Part shown: piece after piece, positions 52,120 through 62,046 of the stretch
Numbering within the stretch: position 1 is the stretch's first letter
How the letters are laid out: every line of letters starts with the position of its first letter
Source: CAZWRV01 sp964636325
GTDB lineage: Bacteria > Verrucomicrobiota > Lentisphaeria > Victivallales > GWF2-50-93
Assembly: GCA_964636325.1 (NCBI GenBank)
Contig: CAZWRV010000032.1
Span: 1-63,187 of the forward strand
Direction of reading: 5' to 3'
DNA: 63,187 bases
Notes under the pieces: model-generated
What the model was told of the DNA's origin: nothing
Seen by the model: the letters and a program-made list of their open reading frames with translations, nothing else
Databases searched by the model: none
Translations under genes and position numbers: made by a program

Positions 52120-55092
52120 ATGGTTGAAATAGCAGAGCCAATCGGCTACGGATGGGATGACGAAATTATTTATCTTCCGTGCGGTGGTGCTGAACGCTCG
52201 GCGGTTGATTCTGAGACGGGGGAGTTGCTGCCTTCCCAGAGGCTTGAAGGCAAAAGCTTGGAAGGCCTTCCTGCCGATCCGATGCTGGCGGTCAAGATAA
52301 GCCTGAAGCCGCGGGAGCGACGCCGGATGGAGCTTGTTTCCGACAGGGAATATCCATCGGCCGACGCAGTTGTTTCCGCCGTTGAATCCGAGCTTCGCGG
52401 AATGCCGGTGCATGTCTTCGGCAACGGGCGCATTTCGGCGGCTGTTCCTAAGTCTCAACCTTTCAATTCCGCTTTTTCACATCCGGGGCCGGTTCTCGCG
52501 CTGCGCCGCGGCGCGGACAAGGACTGGACCGGACGCGGCGAGATCGGGCCTTTTCCATCTTGCGGACGGGTCGAGACAGTGCTCCTTGAGAAAGGACCGC
52601 TTCTGATCCGATGGCTGACGCGCTACTTCATGGGCGGGTGGGTGCAGGCCGCATACGAGTCGACCATCTTTGCGGGCGAGGACTTCATCATGCTCCGCGA
52701 AAAGTCGATGCTTGACGCGGGGATTGCCTTCTCGTTCCGACTGGTCGATGCGGACGCTCCGCAGTTCTGGTGTACGCACGGCGGCGGGGAATTCGTAAAG
52801 GTCTCGCAGGGGCCGGTGTCGAAGCCTCCGACGCGCATGGGGCTTGAACGGCCGGGCGAGTTTATCCACATAGATTTCAATTCCGGCCATTTCCAGATGT
52901 CATACTCCTGGGCCGGGCTATGGCGCGAAGGCGGACCGCTGGTCGGCGTGGCCGAACTCCGCGGCGGCCACTGGCAGATGCCGGGCCGCAACAGGATAAT
53001 TCTCCGCAAGGAGGAAAAAGGATTGTCGTGGAACTTCCCGGCCAGCGGCGGTTCCCGAGAATATGCGCTTGTCTGCGGCGAACCGGAACTCTTTGCGGCG
53101 AAGGAGGGGCTCAGCCGCTTCTGCAATATCCGCCGGAAATACAGCGACCTGCCACTCGAGAAGGTCCGCCATTGGAAGCTCGACTGGGATATTCCCCGGC
53201 GCAGCGTTCCGATCCTCTATCCTAAGGGCACCGCCGAGACGTGGAGAAAAAAGGCGGAGGCCTGGCCGGAGCTGGTCGAGGCATACAAGCGCCTTGCCGC
53301 CGTCTTGAAGGAGGACACGATCCTTGGCGCATGTCTTCCGGCGTATCTGCTTACGGGCGAGAAGTTCCTCAAGGACAAATTGCTCAAAGAACTTGAAGAC
53401 TACGTCGACATGAGCATCGGGCACGCGATGCTGAACGGATACATCCGCCTGATCATTTTCACCGGCCGCCTCGTGAAGGTCGCGCTTGATGCAATCGACG
53501 TGCTGCGCGCGGAAGGCGAACTGGACGAGGCCGTCGAGCGCAGGCTGGCCCGGAAGCTCGCCTTCCTGAGCCACTGCTTCGCCGATCCCGACTACTGGCC
53601 CTGGGACAGCGTGTTCCGCGACAGGAACGATCCGCGCTCCCACGCCCCGTATTACTGGGATGACTGCGGGGCGAGCATATGTCCGCCGAACTTCACCACT
53701 GAATATTATACGACGACAGGTCTCTTCGCCCTCGCATATCCCGAACATCCGATGGCCCGCGAATGGACGCAGTGGGCTGTCGAACTTTTCTCGCGCAATC
53801 TGGATACGATGTTCTACGACGGAGGAAGCTACAGGGAGAGCGCGAACTACCACTGCCATTCGCAAGGCATGATGACCCAGCTTGCGATCGCGCTGTTAGC
53901 CGGCGGCCACAGGGACTTCTTCGAGGAGCCACGCTTCAAGGCGAACTACGGATATTTCGTCGAGAACCTGACACCGCATATCTCGCTCACCGAAGCGGGG
54001 ATCGCGGAGTTCTCCAGGCCGTGCTTCATGAATCCTCCTAAGGACGGAAAGGGCTTCGCCGTGACAAACTGGGGGAATTCGGGCCATGACTGCAGCGGCT
54101 ATCCGATGCCCCCCGCCGTAGCTGTCGCGGCCGGAATCTACGCGGACCGCGATCCCGCATATGCGCGGCGCTTGATGAGCGCCTGGCGCATGAGCCCGCA
54201 GATGTTCTGCTCCCATTACTTCGGATTCGATCTGCTCGCATTGGGACATCCAAATCTTCCCGATGCGGAGCTCGGTCTGCGGAGCCGGATTCTGGAAGGG
54301 ACCGGCGCAGCCATGCGCGCCGCCCAGCGAACCCCCGACGAAGTCTTCGCCTGGATAAAATGCGGTTCCGCCACGAACCACAACTGCAACGACGAGGGCG
54401 GGATTGTCCTATATGCAAAGGGGGCCCCTCTGATCGGCGACTTCGGCTACCACACGCACCACGAGGGGAAAAGAGAAGGCCCATATGAGACCTGGAAGCA
54501 CGCATGCGTCACCTTCGGGGGCAAGAACACTTCGTTCTATCTCGGAGTGGAGCAGGCGCTTCCGCCGAAATTTTGGAAAAGCACCGACGAATATGACCTG
54601 CTGGTCTGCCATCTTCCGGTGGAATATATCCTGCCGCCGGGGGCGAGATATGACAATGCTGTCCGAGTTCCGCGCATCGAGCATACCCGCAGCATTCTCT
54701 TCGTGAAGCCGCACTTCTTCGTAATTTACGACCAGATACGGCAGACGACTCTGAAGCCTTGCTGGTGGATGCACGCCCTTGCATCGCAGGTGGACGTGTC
54801 GGAAGGGCGGGCTTTCTTCCACGGGTTGTTCGGAATCGACCTTGACGTGCGAATCCTGCTGCCGCCGCGGGCCGCCATCGGTGCCGGGCAGTATTCGGTG
54901 CAGCGCCACATCTGCGTCGAACAGTCCGGCCCGGGGGAATTTCTTGCAGTCCTGGCACCGCTCCGGAAAGGCGAGACGGCCCCTTCCGCAAATTTCGATT
55001 CGTCAGGGCATGTCCTTTCTGTGAACGATGCCCGTGGCTCTTGCCGGATAAGCCTCGGCGGCGTGCCGGAACCACTGAAGCTGAAAACGTAA
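52120..55092 (+). CDS. Heparinase II/III-like protein
   Basis: 990 residues from ATG 52120 (weak AGAAG). An N-terminal beta region (to ~370) is followed by an (alpha/alpha) toroid (about 380-680), with DGGSYRESANYHCHSQGMM near 572, where Tyr and His resemble the catalytic residues of heparinase-type lyases. The C-terminal beta-sandwich (HNCNDEGGIVLYAKGAPLIG, GDFGYHTHHEGKREG, HFFVIYDQI) is typical of heparinase II/III. Predicted to cleave an acidic polysaccharide by beta-elimination; no signal peptide is visible, which is unusual for a lyase of this size. Nine bases before the EB_dh-like gene: one operon. Confidence 0.8.
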   Translation: MVEIAEPIGYGWDDEIIYLPCGGAERSAVDSETGELLPSQRLEGKSLEGLPADPMLAVKISLKPRERRRMELVSDREYPSADAVVSAVESELRGMPVHVFGNGRISAAVPKSQPFNSAFSHPGPVLALRRGADKDWTGRGEIGPFPSCGRVETVLLEKGPLLIRWLTRYFMGGWVQAAYESTIFAGEDFIMLREKSMLDAGIAFSFRLVDADAPQFWCTHGGGEFVKVSQGPVSKPPTRMGLERPGEFIHIDFNSGHFQMSYSWAGLWREGGPLVGVAELRGGHWQMPGRNRIILRKEEKGLSWNFPASGGSREYALVCGEPELFAAKEGLSRFCNIRRKYSDLPLEKVRHWKLDWDIPRRSVPILYPKGTAETWRKKAEAWPELVEAYKRLAAVLKEDTILGACLPAYLLTGEKFLKDKLLKELEDYVDMSIGHAMLNGYIRLIIFTGRLVKVALDAIDVLRAEGELDEAVERRLARKLAFLSHCFADPDYWPWDSVFRDRNDPRSHAPYYWDDCGASICPPNFTTEYYTTTGLFALAYPEHPMAREWTQWAVELFSRNLDTMFYDGGSYRESANYHCHSQGMMTQLAIALLAGGHRDFFEEPRFKANYGYFVENLTPHISLTEAGIAEFSRPCFMNPPKDGKGFAVTNWGNSGHDCSGYPMPPAVAVAAGIYADRDPAYARRLMSAWRMSPQMFCSHYFGFDLLALGHPNLPDAELGLRSRILEGTGAAMRAAQRTPDEVFAWIKCGSATNHNCNDEGGIVLYAKGAPLIGDFGYHTHHEGKREGPYETWKHACVTFGGKNTSFYLGVEQALPPKFWKSTDEYDLLVCHLPVEYILPPGARYDNAVRVPRIEHTRSILFVKPHFFVIYDQIRQTTLKPCWWMHALASQVDVSEGRAFFHGLFGIDLDVRILLPPRAAIGAGQYSVQRHICVEQSGPGEFLAVLAPLRKGETAPSANFDSSGHVLSVNDARGSCRISLGGVPEPLKLKT

Positions 55093-55100
55093 ATTGTCGA

Positions 55101-55880
55101 ATGCGAAAGAACATCATATTTTTAATTCTCCTCTGCGCGGCGGCCGTCGCGCTCCGTTCCGCGGCAGCGGAGGAGCTTGCTGTCAACGAAGCCGCCGCAC
55201 CGCCTGAGATAGACGGCGTCGGCGACGACGAGTGCTGGAGTCTCCTCCCGGCGGCGGAGATCTCGGTGGATTCGTCTGCCGGACCAATTAAAGTCTCACT
55301 CAAGGCGTTGAAGTCCGACGGCAGCTTCTATCTGCTCGCCGTATTTCCCGCCGCCACCGAGAAGAGGGAGCACAGGCCATGGATATGGAGCCCTGTCGAA
55401 CAAATCTATGTCGCCGGCGAGGAGACCGAGGAGACGCTTTCCATATTCATATTCTCCGGCGCCGAAGACGGAACAGCGGATCTTTGGATCTGGCGCGCCG
55501 CGAGGAACAACCCTTCCGGATTCGCGGACGATTTCTCATTGCTGAGGCAGGAGGCCCTGTCCCCGAACAAGGAATTCAAAATCCTGCCCGACTCAGGAGA
55601 CCTGCCTTGGCAGAGCCGCTTCTTCGCCGACTTCGCTGGCGACAAGATTCCACGCTTCTACTCCAGGACGCCCACGGGCAGCGCGGGAGACGTCCGCGCC
55701 CGCGGCGCCTACAAGGACGGAGCCTGGACAGTAGAGTTTGCAAGAAAGCTTGACACGGGCAACTCCGACGATTTGCCGCTGAGTCCCGGAAGCAAGGTCG
55801 TAATACTGCCTGTCTTGGGACCGCCCCAACCGCAGTATGAACCTTCCGCCACCGTCGTCCCCACCAGGATAGGACAATGA
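55101..55880 (+). CDS. Exported EB_dh/CBM9-like domain protein
   Basis: 259 residues. Signal peptide MRKNIIFLILLCAAAVALRS then AAAEE. The mature protein starts with PPEIDGVGDDECW, then has TADLWIWRAARNNPSGFADD near 140 and GAYKDGAWTVEFARKL near 215, the order seen in EB_dh domains (heme-binding gamma subunit of ethylbenzene dehydrogenase) and related family 9 sugar-binding modules. Located in the periplasm. Overlaps the histidine kinase start by 4 bp (ATGA), suggesting it is a ligand- or redox-sensing partner for the kinase. Whether it binds heme is unknown. Confidence 0.75.
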   Translation: MRKNIIFLILLCAAAVALRSAAAEELAVNEAAAPPEIDGVGDDECWSLLPAAEISVDSSAGPIKVSLKALKSDGSFYLLAVFPAATEKREHRPWIWSPVEQIYVAGEETEETLSIFIFSGAEDGTADLWIWRAARNNPSGFADDFSLLRQEALSPNKEFKILPDSGDLPWQSRFFADFAGDKIPRFYSRTPTGSAGDVRARGAYKDGAWTVEFARKLDTGNSDDLPLSPGSKVVILPVLGPPQPQYEPSATVVPTRIGQ

Positions 55881-57427
55881 AGCTGCTCAGCAAAATCAGC
55901 TACCAGAACATACGGACGACAACATTCTCCGTCTATATCGTCTTCTCCATACTCTTCTGCCTCATACTCGTCCACCTGGGCAGGAAGGAGATCGAGAAGG
56001 CGCGGGAATATGCGGAGAACGAAAGGCAGTACCTCGAAAGCATCGTCGCCTGCAACAGCTCCTTGAACGCCGCAGACAACGCCCTCGCAGAGCTCCTCTC
56101 CGCTCCGGCGGACCGCAGAGCATACGCCGACTTCAGGGGTGTCGTCCTTTTGCTCCGCAAAAACATAAACACCCTCGCCAAATTCTCCGGCGGCAGGGGC
56201 GCCAGCGGAGCCGCCGACGTCGGCGAAATCCGGACGAAGGCCCAGCTCCTCGCATCCGTATGCATGGCCTTCGAGGGCGACATCGGCCGGCAGCCCCCCG
56301 AAAACTCCATACTCGCGGACGAGGATTTCGCCGCAATAATCCCCCTCCTCGACGAGATCCGCGGAATGCTCCAGTCCCACCTCGCAAGCGAAGTCTTCCA
56401 AGTCGAGACATGGCAGCGGCAGAGCCAGTTCTACTTCAGCAACCTGCAGTCGCTCCTGATCGTATTCTTCATCCTCACAACCGCCTTCAGCGTCTCGGCG
56501 TCGCTCCTGTTCGGCTACATCCTGCGCCGCTCCCTCACGCGCCTGAGCGAAGGCACAAAGGAGATCAGCGCCGGAAACCTCGGATACAGGTTCGACAACA
56601 TCATGGGCGACGAGATCGGCAAGGTCATGTTCGACTTCAACACCATGGCCCACAGGCTCGAAAAGCAGACCGAGGCCCTGCAGAAAGCCAACAGGGAACT
56701 GCACGATCAGGCCGCCCTGCTTGCCGAGGCCAACAGGCACAAGGACAGGTTCCTGGCCAACATGAGCCACGAGCTGAGAACCCCCCTAAATTCCATCCTC
56801 GGATTCTCCGACCTAATCGTCAGGGACGCGCAGAACTTGCAGGGCGGCGCCAAGACAAGCGCGCACGCCCAGAAGATACTCGTCGCAGCCGAGCACCTGC
56901 TTGAACTAATCTCGGGCCTGCTCGAAATAGCCAAGGCCGACGCAGGAGTCATCAAGCCTTCCTTGAAGGAGTTCGACCTCTCCGCGACAATCGCCTCTGT
57001 CATCTCCATTATGCGTCCGCTCGCTGAAAACAAGAAGCTCGATCTCAGAACGGAAACCCCGCCCGGAGCGGCGACCGTCGTCTCTGACGAGAAGATGATC
57101 CGCCAGATACTCATCAACCTCCTCAACAACGCCGTCAAGTTCACGCCAGCTGGCCACATTTCCGTCGCCCTCTCGCGCCAGGACGCCTTCTGGCTTGTCG
57201 CCGTCTCCGACACCGGAATAGGCATAAGCCCCGAGGATCAGAAGGCCGTCTTCAAGGACTTCCACCGCCTCGAGGCCGGCCTCACCTCCAACTACGAGGG
57301 CGTCGGCCTCGGCCTCACCCTGAGCAAACGCCTCGTTGAACTGCTCGGCGGAAGCATTAAATTATCGAGCGAGCTGGGAAAGGGAAGCACATTCTCGTTC
57401 ACCATTCCGGCGAAGCCCCGACCCTGA
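55877..57427 (+). CDS. Membrane sensor histidine kinase
   Basis: 516 residues. Transmembrane helices at about 15-36 and 187-215 enclose a ~150-residue periplasmic sensor. A HAMP linker (RRSLTRLSEGTKEISAGNLG cut at 20) and a short coiled coil follow to ~285. HisKA has the phospho-acceptor His in MSHELRTPLNSILGFSDL near 296. HATPase_c motifs: QILINLLNNAVKF (N box), VSDTGIGIS (G1), GVGLGLTLSKRL (G2). No response regulator is encoded nearby. Translationally coupled to the periplasmic EB_dh-like protein and downstream of the heparinase-like gene, so it may sense a product or redox state tied to glycan breakdown. Confidence 0.93.
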   Translation: MKLLSKISYQNIRTTTFSVYIVFSILFCLILVHLGRKEIEKAREYAENERQYLESIVACNSSLNAADNALAELLSAPADRRAYADFRGVVLLLRKNINTLAKFSGGRGASGAADVGEIRTKAQLLASVCMAFEGDIGRQPPENSILADEDFAAIIPLLDEIRGMLQSHLASEVFQVETWQRQSQFYFSNLQSLLIVFFILTTAFSVSASLLFGYILRRSLTRLSEGTKEISAGNLGYRFDNIMGDEIGKVMFDFNTMAHRLEKQTEALQKANRELHDQAALLAEANRHKDRFLANMSHELRTPLNSILGFSDLIVRDAQNLQGGAKTSAHAQKILVAAEHLLELISGLLEIAKADAGVIKPSLKEFDLSATIASVISIMRPLAENKKLDLRTETPPGAATVVSDEKMIRQILINLLNNAVKFTPAGHISVALSRQDAFWLVAVSDTGIGISPEDQKAVFKDFHRLEAGLTSNYEGVGLGLTLSKRLVELLGGSIKLSSELGKGSTFSFTIPAKPRP

Positions 57428-57478
57428 CTCCTAGGATGCAAATCCTTGTTTAACAATTACCTCGAAAGGATATTTACT

Positions 57479-57958
57479 ATGAAACTCGCAAGGATCGCCG
57501 CCGCCGTCATCGCCGTATCAGTCTCGCTGTCAAGCATCTCCGGCTGCCGCTCGGCAAAGCAGGACGAGTCCGAGCTCATGGACAAGATTCCGGAGTCGGC
57601 CCTGAAGAAGCTGCCGGAGGCCGAAAGGCTCAAGCTCGCACAGCCGATCATAGAGTCCATTTGCGAAGGGCTGAAGAACAACGACTACGAGGCCTACACC
57701 AGGGACTTCTATTCTGGATTCAAGGATCAAGTTACCAAGAAAGAGTTCGACAAGTTCACGTCGAAGATGAAGGAGGATCTTGGCGATTACGAGTCCAAGC
57801 AGTATATCGGCATGGTCAACAAGGAACTCTTTGACATATTCTACTGGAAGTGCACTTTCTCGAAGCGCAAGGAAAAGGACGAGAACATCATGCGGCTCTT
57901 TCTCATAGACGAGGACGGGAAATACAAGGTGTACCTTTTCCATGTCTATCCTTGGTGA
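57479..57958 (+). CDS. Small lipoprotein, DUF3887-like
   Basis: 159 residues from ATG 57479 (AAAGGAT nine bases upstream). Signal peptide with lipobox SSISGC; Cys23 would be lipidated. The mature region, PIIESICEGLKNNDYEAYTR and VTKKEFDKFTSKMKEDLGDY, has the alpha+beta pattern of DUF3887/NTF2-like lipoproteins. Function unknown. 51 bp after the histidine kinase gene, so possibly in the same transcript. Confidence 0.75.
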   Translation: MKLARIAAAVIAVSVSLSSISGCRSAKQDESELMDKIPESALKKLPEAERLKLAQPIIESICEGLKNNDYEAYTRDFYSGFKDQVTKKEFDKFTSKMKEDLGDYESKQYIGMVNKELFDIFYWKCTFSKRKEKDENIMRLFLIDEDGKYKVYLFHVYPW

Positions 57959-58040
57959 CCCGTTTATTCCGACTTCGACTGCGGTCGACTGAAATAGATC
58001 GCAGTCCGCTTTTTCAATCAGCAACCACGGCAAGAACACA

Positions 58041-61000
58041 ATGAAGACTTTTCTAGTTCCTTTCCTCGCCGCCGCCCTCTTGGCCGCGGCGTCCGTTTCG
58101 GCCGCGGCAGGCTGGACATGGGCCGGCGCAGGCCACACGACGCCGGACATCGGCAGCGCCACAGGAACCTCTGCCGCGAGAAACAGTTCTGGTTCGCTCA
58201 TCACCGTCGGCACCTTCAAGGACAAAATAGACTTCGGCAACGGCCAGATCCTCTACTCCAGCGGAGGAGAGGACATGTTCCTGGCAATATACAACAGCTC
58301 GGGGGTATGCCAGAAGGCCGTCGGCGCGATCGGCCTCGGCAACGACGGCGCAAACTCCGTCTCCGTGGACTCTAGCAACAACATCTACGTAACCGGCTAC
58401 TTCAACGTCACATGCGACTTCGGCAACGGCAACTACCTCGTCGCCGGAGGCGACGCAAGCGACGTCTTCGTCGTCAAATACAACAGCTCCGGCGTCTGCC
58501 AGTGGGCCCAGAAGATCACCGGCGACACGAACGGCAGCGAGGGCCTCTCCGTCTTCGCATACGGCTCTCTGATCTACGTGACAGGAACCGTCGGCGCCCC
58601 GACGCGCCAGAACCTCTTCGTCGCGCAGTTCGACGCGAATACAGGCACAATGCTCTGGGGGACGATCCCCTCGTGCACCGGCAACGCACAGGGAACCTCC
58701 ATCGTGTACTCCTCGGCCACCGCCGCAGCCGTAACAGGATATTTCTCCGGAACGATCAATTTCGGCGGCGGAAACTCGATAACAAGCAACGGCGGATACG
58801 ACATATTCATCGCCCAATACGACAAGGAGGGAACATGCCTATGGGCGAAGAAGGCCGGCGGCCCCGGCCTCGACGTGGGAACGGCGGTCGCATGCGATGC
58901 CAATCCGTATTTCTATGTCTGCGGATACTTCGACGACGTCTGCTCGTTTGGGAACGGCATCTTTCTCACCAGCCTAGGCAAAAACGACATTTTTCTGGCG
59001 CAATATGACAAGGACGGCGTCTGCCAATGGGCCAGCAAGGCCGGCGGCCTGAACGACGACCAGGCGTTCTGCCTCGCCGTAAACCCAGTCTCCAAGGTCG
59101 AGACGCAAATATTCATGGCAGGGGCCATACGCGGATTCGTGGACTTCGGCAACGACATCACCCTCGACACCGGCGGCCTGCCGTCCCACTGCTTCCTCGC
59201 CGAATACGACATCGACGGCCTCTGCCAGATGGCCGTCCAGGTGGACGGCGACACCAACGCCGGCTACGGCTTGGCGATCAACAAGTCCGCGCCGGCCCTC
59301 TATCTCGCAGGAGATTTCAGAGGAACTGCATGGTTCGGCTCCAGCATCTCCTTGTCTTCGACTGGGATAGGGGACTCGTTCATCGCATGCTACGACGCCA
59401 CAGTCCCGAAGGCCAATCTCACCATGGCGTTAAGCCCCGCCGGAAGCGGCACCACAGTCCCTGCGGCGGGCACAAGCAGCGTGACAATCGGCAAGCCCCA
59501 TCAGATAAGCGCCGCACCCGCGCCCGGCTACAAGTTCGACAACTGGACGGCCACCGCCGACGCGACAATCGCGGATCCGGGCACCGCCACCACGACAGTC
59601 ACCATCGCAGACGACGCCACGGTCACCGCGAACTTCATCAAAATTCCAATATCCGTCAATCTTACGATGGCCGCCAACCCCGCCGAAGGCGGAACAAGCA
59701 CCCCCCCTGCAGGCATAAGCGCCGTCACGGCCGGGCAACCCCAGAACATAAGCGCCACCGCCAACGAAGGCTACCAGTTCACAGCTTGGACAGCCACAGA
59801 GAATGCGACAGTCGAAGAACCGGATTCCGCCGCAACCACCGTCACGCTCACGGGCGACGCGACAGTCACCGCCAACTTCGCGGTTCTCGTCAGCCTGACA
59901 ATGGCGTCCGACCCCGCTGAAGGCGGAACCACCGTCCCTGCCACAGGCGTCACTACAGTCCCTGCAGGCGTCCCGCAGAGCATAAGCGCCTCCGCCGCAG
60001 CAGGCTATACATTCCTAAGCTGGTCCGCCTCCGCGGCCGCCAGCATCGCCAACAAGAATTCGGCGAACACCACCGCCACTCTTTCAGACGACGCGACGGT
60101 GACCGCGAAGTTCGCGGCCGACGTCACCCTGACCATGGCCTCGGATCCCGCCGAAGGCGGCACCACGACGCCTCCTGCGGGGCAGTCCAAGGTTCCATAC
60201 GGCAAGCCGCAAAGCATCACCGCCACCTCTGTCAAAGGCTACGTCTTCAAGGAATGGACGTCCACCGATGGCGCCGCAATCGCCAACAAGGGCTCGGCTG
60301 TCACAACCGCCACGCTCACTTCCGACGCCGCTGTCACCGCCAACTTCAAGCAGATACCCCCTGACGCAAACCTGACCATGGCCGTAAACCCTGAAGGCGC
60401 GGGCATGACTGTCCCCCCCGCCGGCACCAGCATTGTCAACACCCAGGAGGACATCAGCATATCGGCGACGGCGAACGACGGATACGTCTTCACCTCATGG
60501 GATGCCACCGCCGACGCCGACGTAGCCGACAAATCCTCCCCCACCACGACCGTCAGCATCATCGGTGACTCCACGGTCACCGCGAACTTCGCGGCCACCG
60601 CCGTCCTCACGATGGCCGTCACACCCGACGGAAAAGGCATCACCGTCCCGCCGGTGGGAACCAGCACTGTGATAGCCAATGTCGCATTCGACATCGCCGC
60701 ATCGCCCGCGTCGGCATACATGTTCTCGGCATGGAACGCCGGCGCCGGAGCGACAGTCGAAAAGCCCTCTTCATCCCACACTACCGCAACTCTCTCACAC
60801 GACGCCACCATAACCGCCGTGTTCGTGAGGGATCCCGACCTCGCTGTTATCACCATGGAAGTCTCGCCTGCAGGAGCCGGCGCCACCATCCCCCAGAACT
60901 CGCAGACAGTCCACATTGGCACGGACACCCCCATCTCTGCGGCCGCCAACGAGGGCTTCACCTTCGTCAACTGGAGCGCGGGCGGCCCCGGCGCATCCTT

Positions 61001-61820
61001 CGCCGACGTCACCGCCCCCAACACCACCGTCTCCGTATCAGGCGACATCACCATCACCGCCAACTTTCTCGCCGCCGCACCCGCTGCTGACACAAGCTGC
61101 GGGAAAATCTACGGCCTCTCCGTCAACGACATCCAGTGGCCATCCCCGGAACAGAAGCTCGCTGACTTCGCAAAAAAGCCCAAAGTCTATGCGACATACA
61201 CAGCGAACGGGAAAACCAGGAAGACGACCCTCAGCATCCCCGCGAAATTCACAGTCCCTGTCACCGAGGTAGACTGCGAGTGGAACGCGTCCATCCCAAT
61301 CCTCGACAAGAAGGTGTGGGCCGACAAGACCCTCACCACCCAGCAGATCCTGGACAATCACCAGCCCTTAATCCCGATCACATGCAGCCTCTTCGTCACC
61401 GGGCAGGACACCAAGGGCGTGAAGGTCAAGGACCTCGACACCCAGATCGACCTCCTCCAGCAGCCCCCGACAATCTCCAGGGTAATCGACAAGTACGGCG
61501 ACACAATCACCTCCGTCGCCGCGGGCGCGGGCGTCAAGATCACAATCATCGGCATGATGTTCGGCAAGAACCTCCCCGCCGTATGGCTCGAATACGAGAG
61601 CAATGGCAAAGTGAAGCAATACAAGCTCAAGATCGACAAGGAAGCGTTCAGATTCCCCAACGCAAAAGGCAAATCCTGCTGCATGGACATCAAAACCGGC
61701 GCCAGCGAACTCACCGTCCTTATCCCGCAGCAATGGCCCAAGAACTGGCAGCCCGGCGATCACAATATCGTCATAGACAACAAGATATGCAGGGCATCCT
61801 ACGCATTCCAGACGAAATGA
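58041..61820 (+). CDS. Giant secreted protein: SBBP-type propeller plus seven InlB-like B-repeats
   Basis: 1259 residues. Signal peptide MKTFLVPFLAAALLAAASVS then AAAG. Residues ~25-455 are beta-propeller repeats of the SBBP kind (VDFGNGNYLVAGGDASDVFV, CQWAQKITGD). Residues 457-1010 are seven tandem ~79-residue B-repeats, each of the form LTMAxxPxxGGTxxPPAGxx ... GYxFxxWTA ... ATVTANF, as in the divergent InlB B-repeat family. The last ~250 residues are a distinct domain with no recognised relative, ending CRASYAFQTK. A cell-surface or secreted adhesin-like stalk is the likely role. No sortase or PEP-CTERM signal is visible. Confidence 0.88.
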   Translation: MKTFLVPFLAAALLAAASVSAAAGWTWAGAGHTTPDIGSATGTSAARNSSGSLITVGTFKDKIDFGNGQILYSSGGEDMFLAIYNSSGVCQKAVGAIGLGNDGANSVSVDSSNNIYVTGYFNVTCDFGNGNYLVAGGDASDVFVVKYNSSGVCQWAQKITGDTNGSEGLSVFAYGSLIYVTGTVGAPTRQNLFVAQFDANTGTMLWGTIPSCTGNAQGTSIVYSSATAAAVTGYFSGTINFGGGNSITSNGGYDIFIAQYDKEGTCLWAKKAGGPGLDVGTAVACDANPYFYVCGYFDDVCSFGNGIFLTSLGKNDIFLAQYDKDGVCQWASKAGGLNDDQAFCLAVNPVSKVETQIFMAGAIRGFVDFGNDITLDTGGLPSHCFLAEYDIDGLCQMAVQVDGDTNAGYGLAINKSAPALYLAGDFRGTAWFGSSISLSSTGIGDSFIACYDATVPKANLTMALSPAGSGTTVPAAGTSSVTIGKPHQISAAPAPGYKFDNWTATADATIADPGTATTTVTIADDATVTANFIKIPISVNLTMAANPAEGGTSTPPAGISAVTAGQPQNISATANEGYQFTAWTATENATVEEPDSAATTVTLTGDATVTANFAVLVSLTMASDPAEGGTTVPATGVTTVPAGVPQSISASAAAGYTFLSWSASAAASIANKNSANTTATLSDDATVTAKFAADVTLTMASDPAEGGTTTPPAGQSKVPYGKPQSITATSVKGYVFKEWTSTDGAAIANKGSAVTTATLTSDAAVTANFKQIPPDANLTMAVNPEGAGMTVPPAGTSIVNTQEDISISATANDGYVFTSWDATADADVADKSSPTTTVSIIGDSTVTANFAATAVLTMAVTPDGKGITVPPVGTSTVIANVAFDIAASPASAYMFSAWNAGAGATVEKPSSSHTTATLSHDATITAVFVRDPDLAVITMEVSPAGAGATIPQNSQTVHIGTDTPISAAANEGFTFVNWSAGGPGASFADVTAPNTTVSVSGDITITANFLAAAPAADTSCGKIYGLSVNDIQWPSPEQKLADFAKKPKVYATYTANGKTRKTTLSIPAKFTVPVTEVDCEWNASIPILDKKVWADKTLTTQQILDNHQPLIPITCSLFVTGQDTKGVKVKDLDTQIDLLQQPPTISRVIDKYGDTITSVAAGAGVKITIIGMMFGKNLPAVWLEYESNGKVKQYKLKIDKEAFRFPNAKGKSCCMDIKTGASELTVLIPQQWPKNWQPGDHNIVIDNKICRASYAFQTK
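59409..61070 (+). repeat. Coding tandem repeats (seven InlB-type B-repeats)
   Basis: Seven in-frame units of about 237 bp inside the giant secreted-protein gene. They are diverged in sequence, so old rather than recently amplified. The second, third and fourth units are the most alike (NPAEGG/DPAEGGT openings). Confidence 0.85.
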
Positions 61821-62046
61821 ACAACGGAAGGATGCGTAAATGGATGGGTGGGGCGGCTGGGTGGAAATCTCTCGACTGCAATCGATTGCAGCCGGTTCTG
61901 AAAATCGGCCGGCGGATGCCAGCAATAGAGAATGGCAAGCTCCGCTCATATTTCAGATTTTCGGCGCGCAACTCCGTCGGTGCGCTCAAATATCTACAGC
62001 TGATCTGGCAGATATTCGGCTACTCCATGAAAATCTGAACCCGAAC

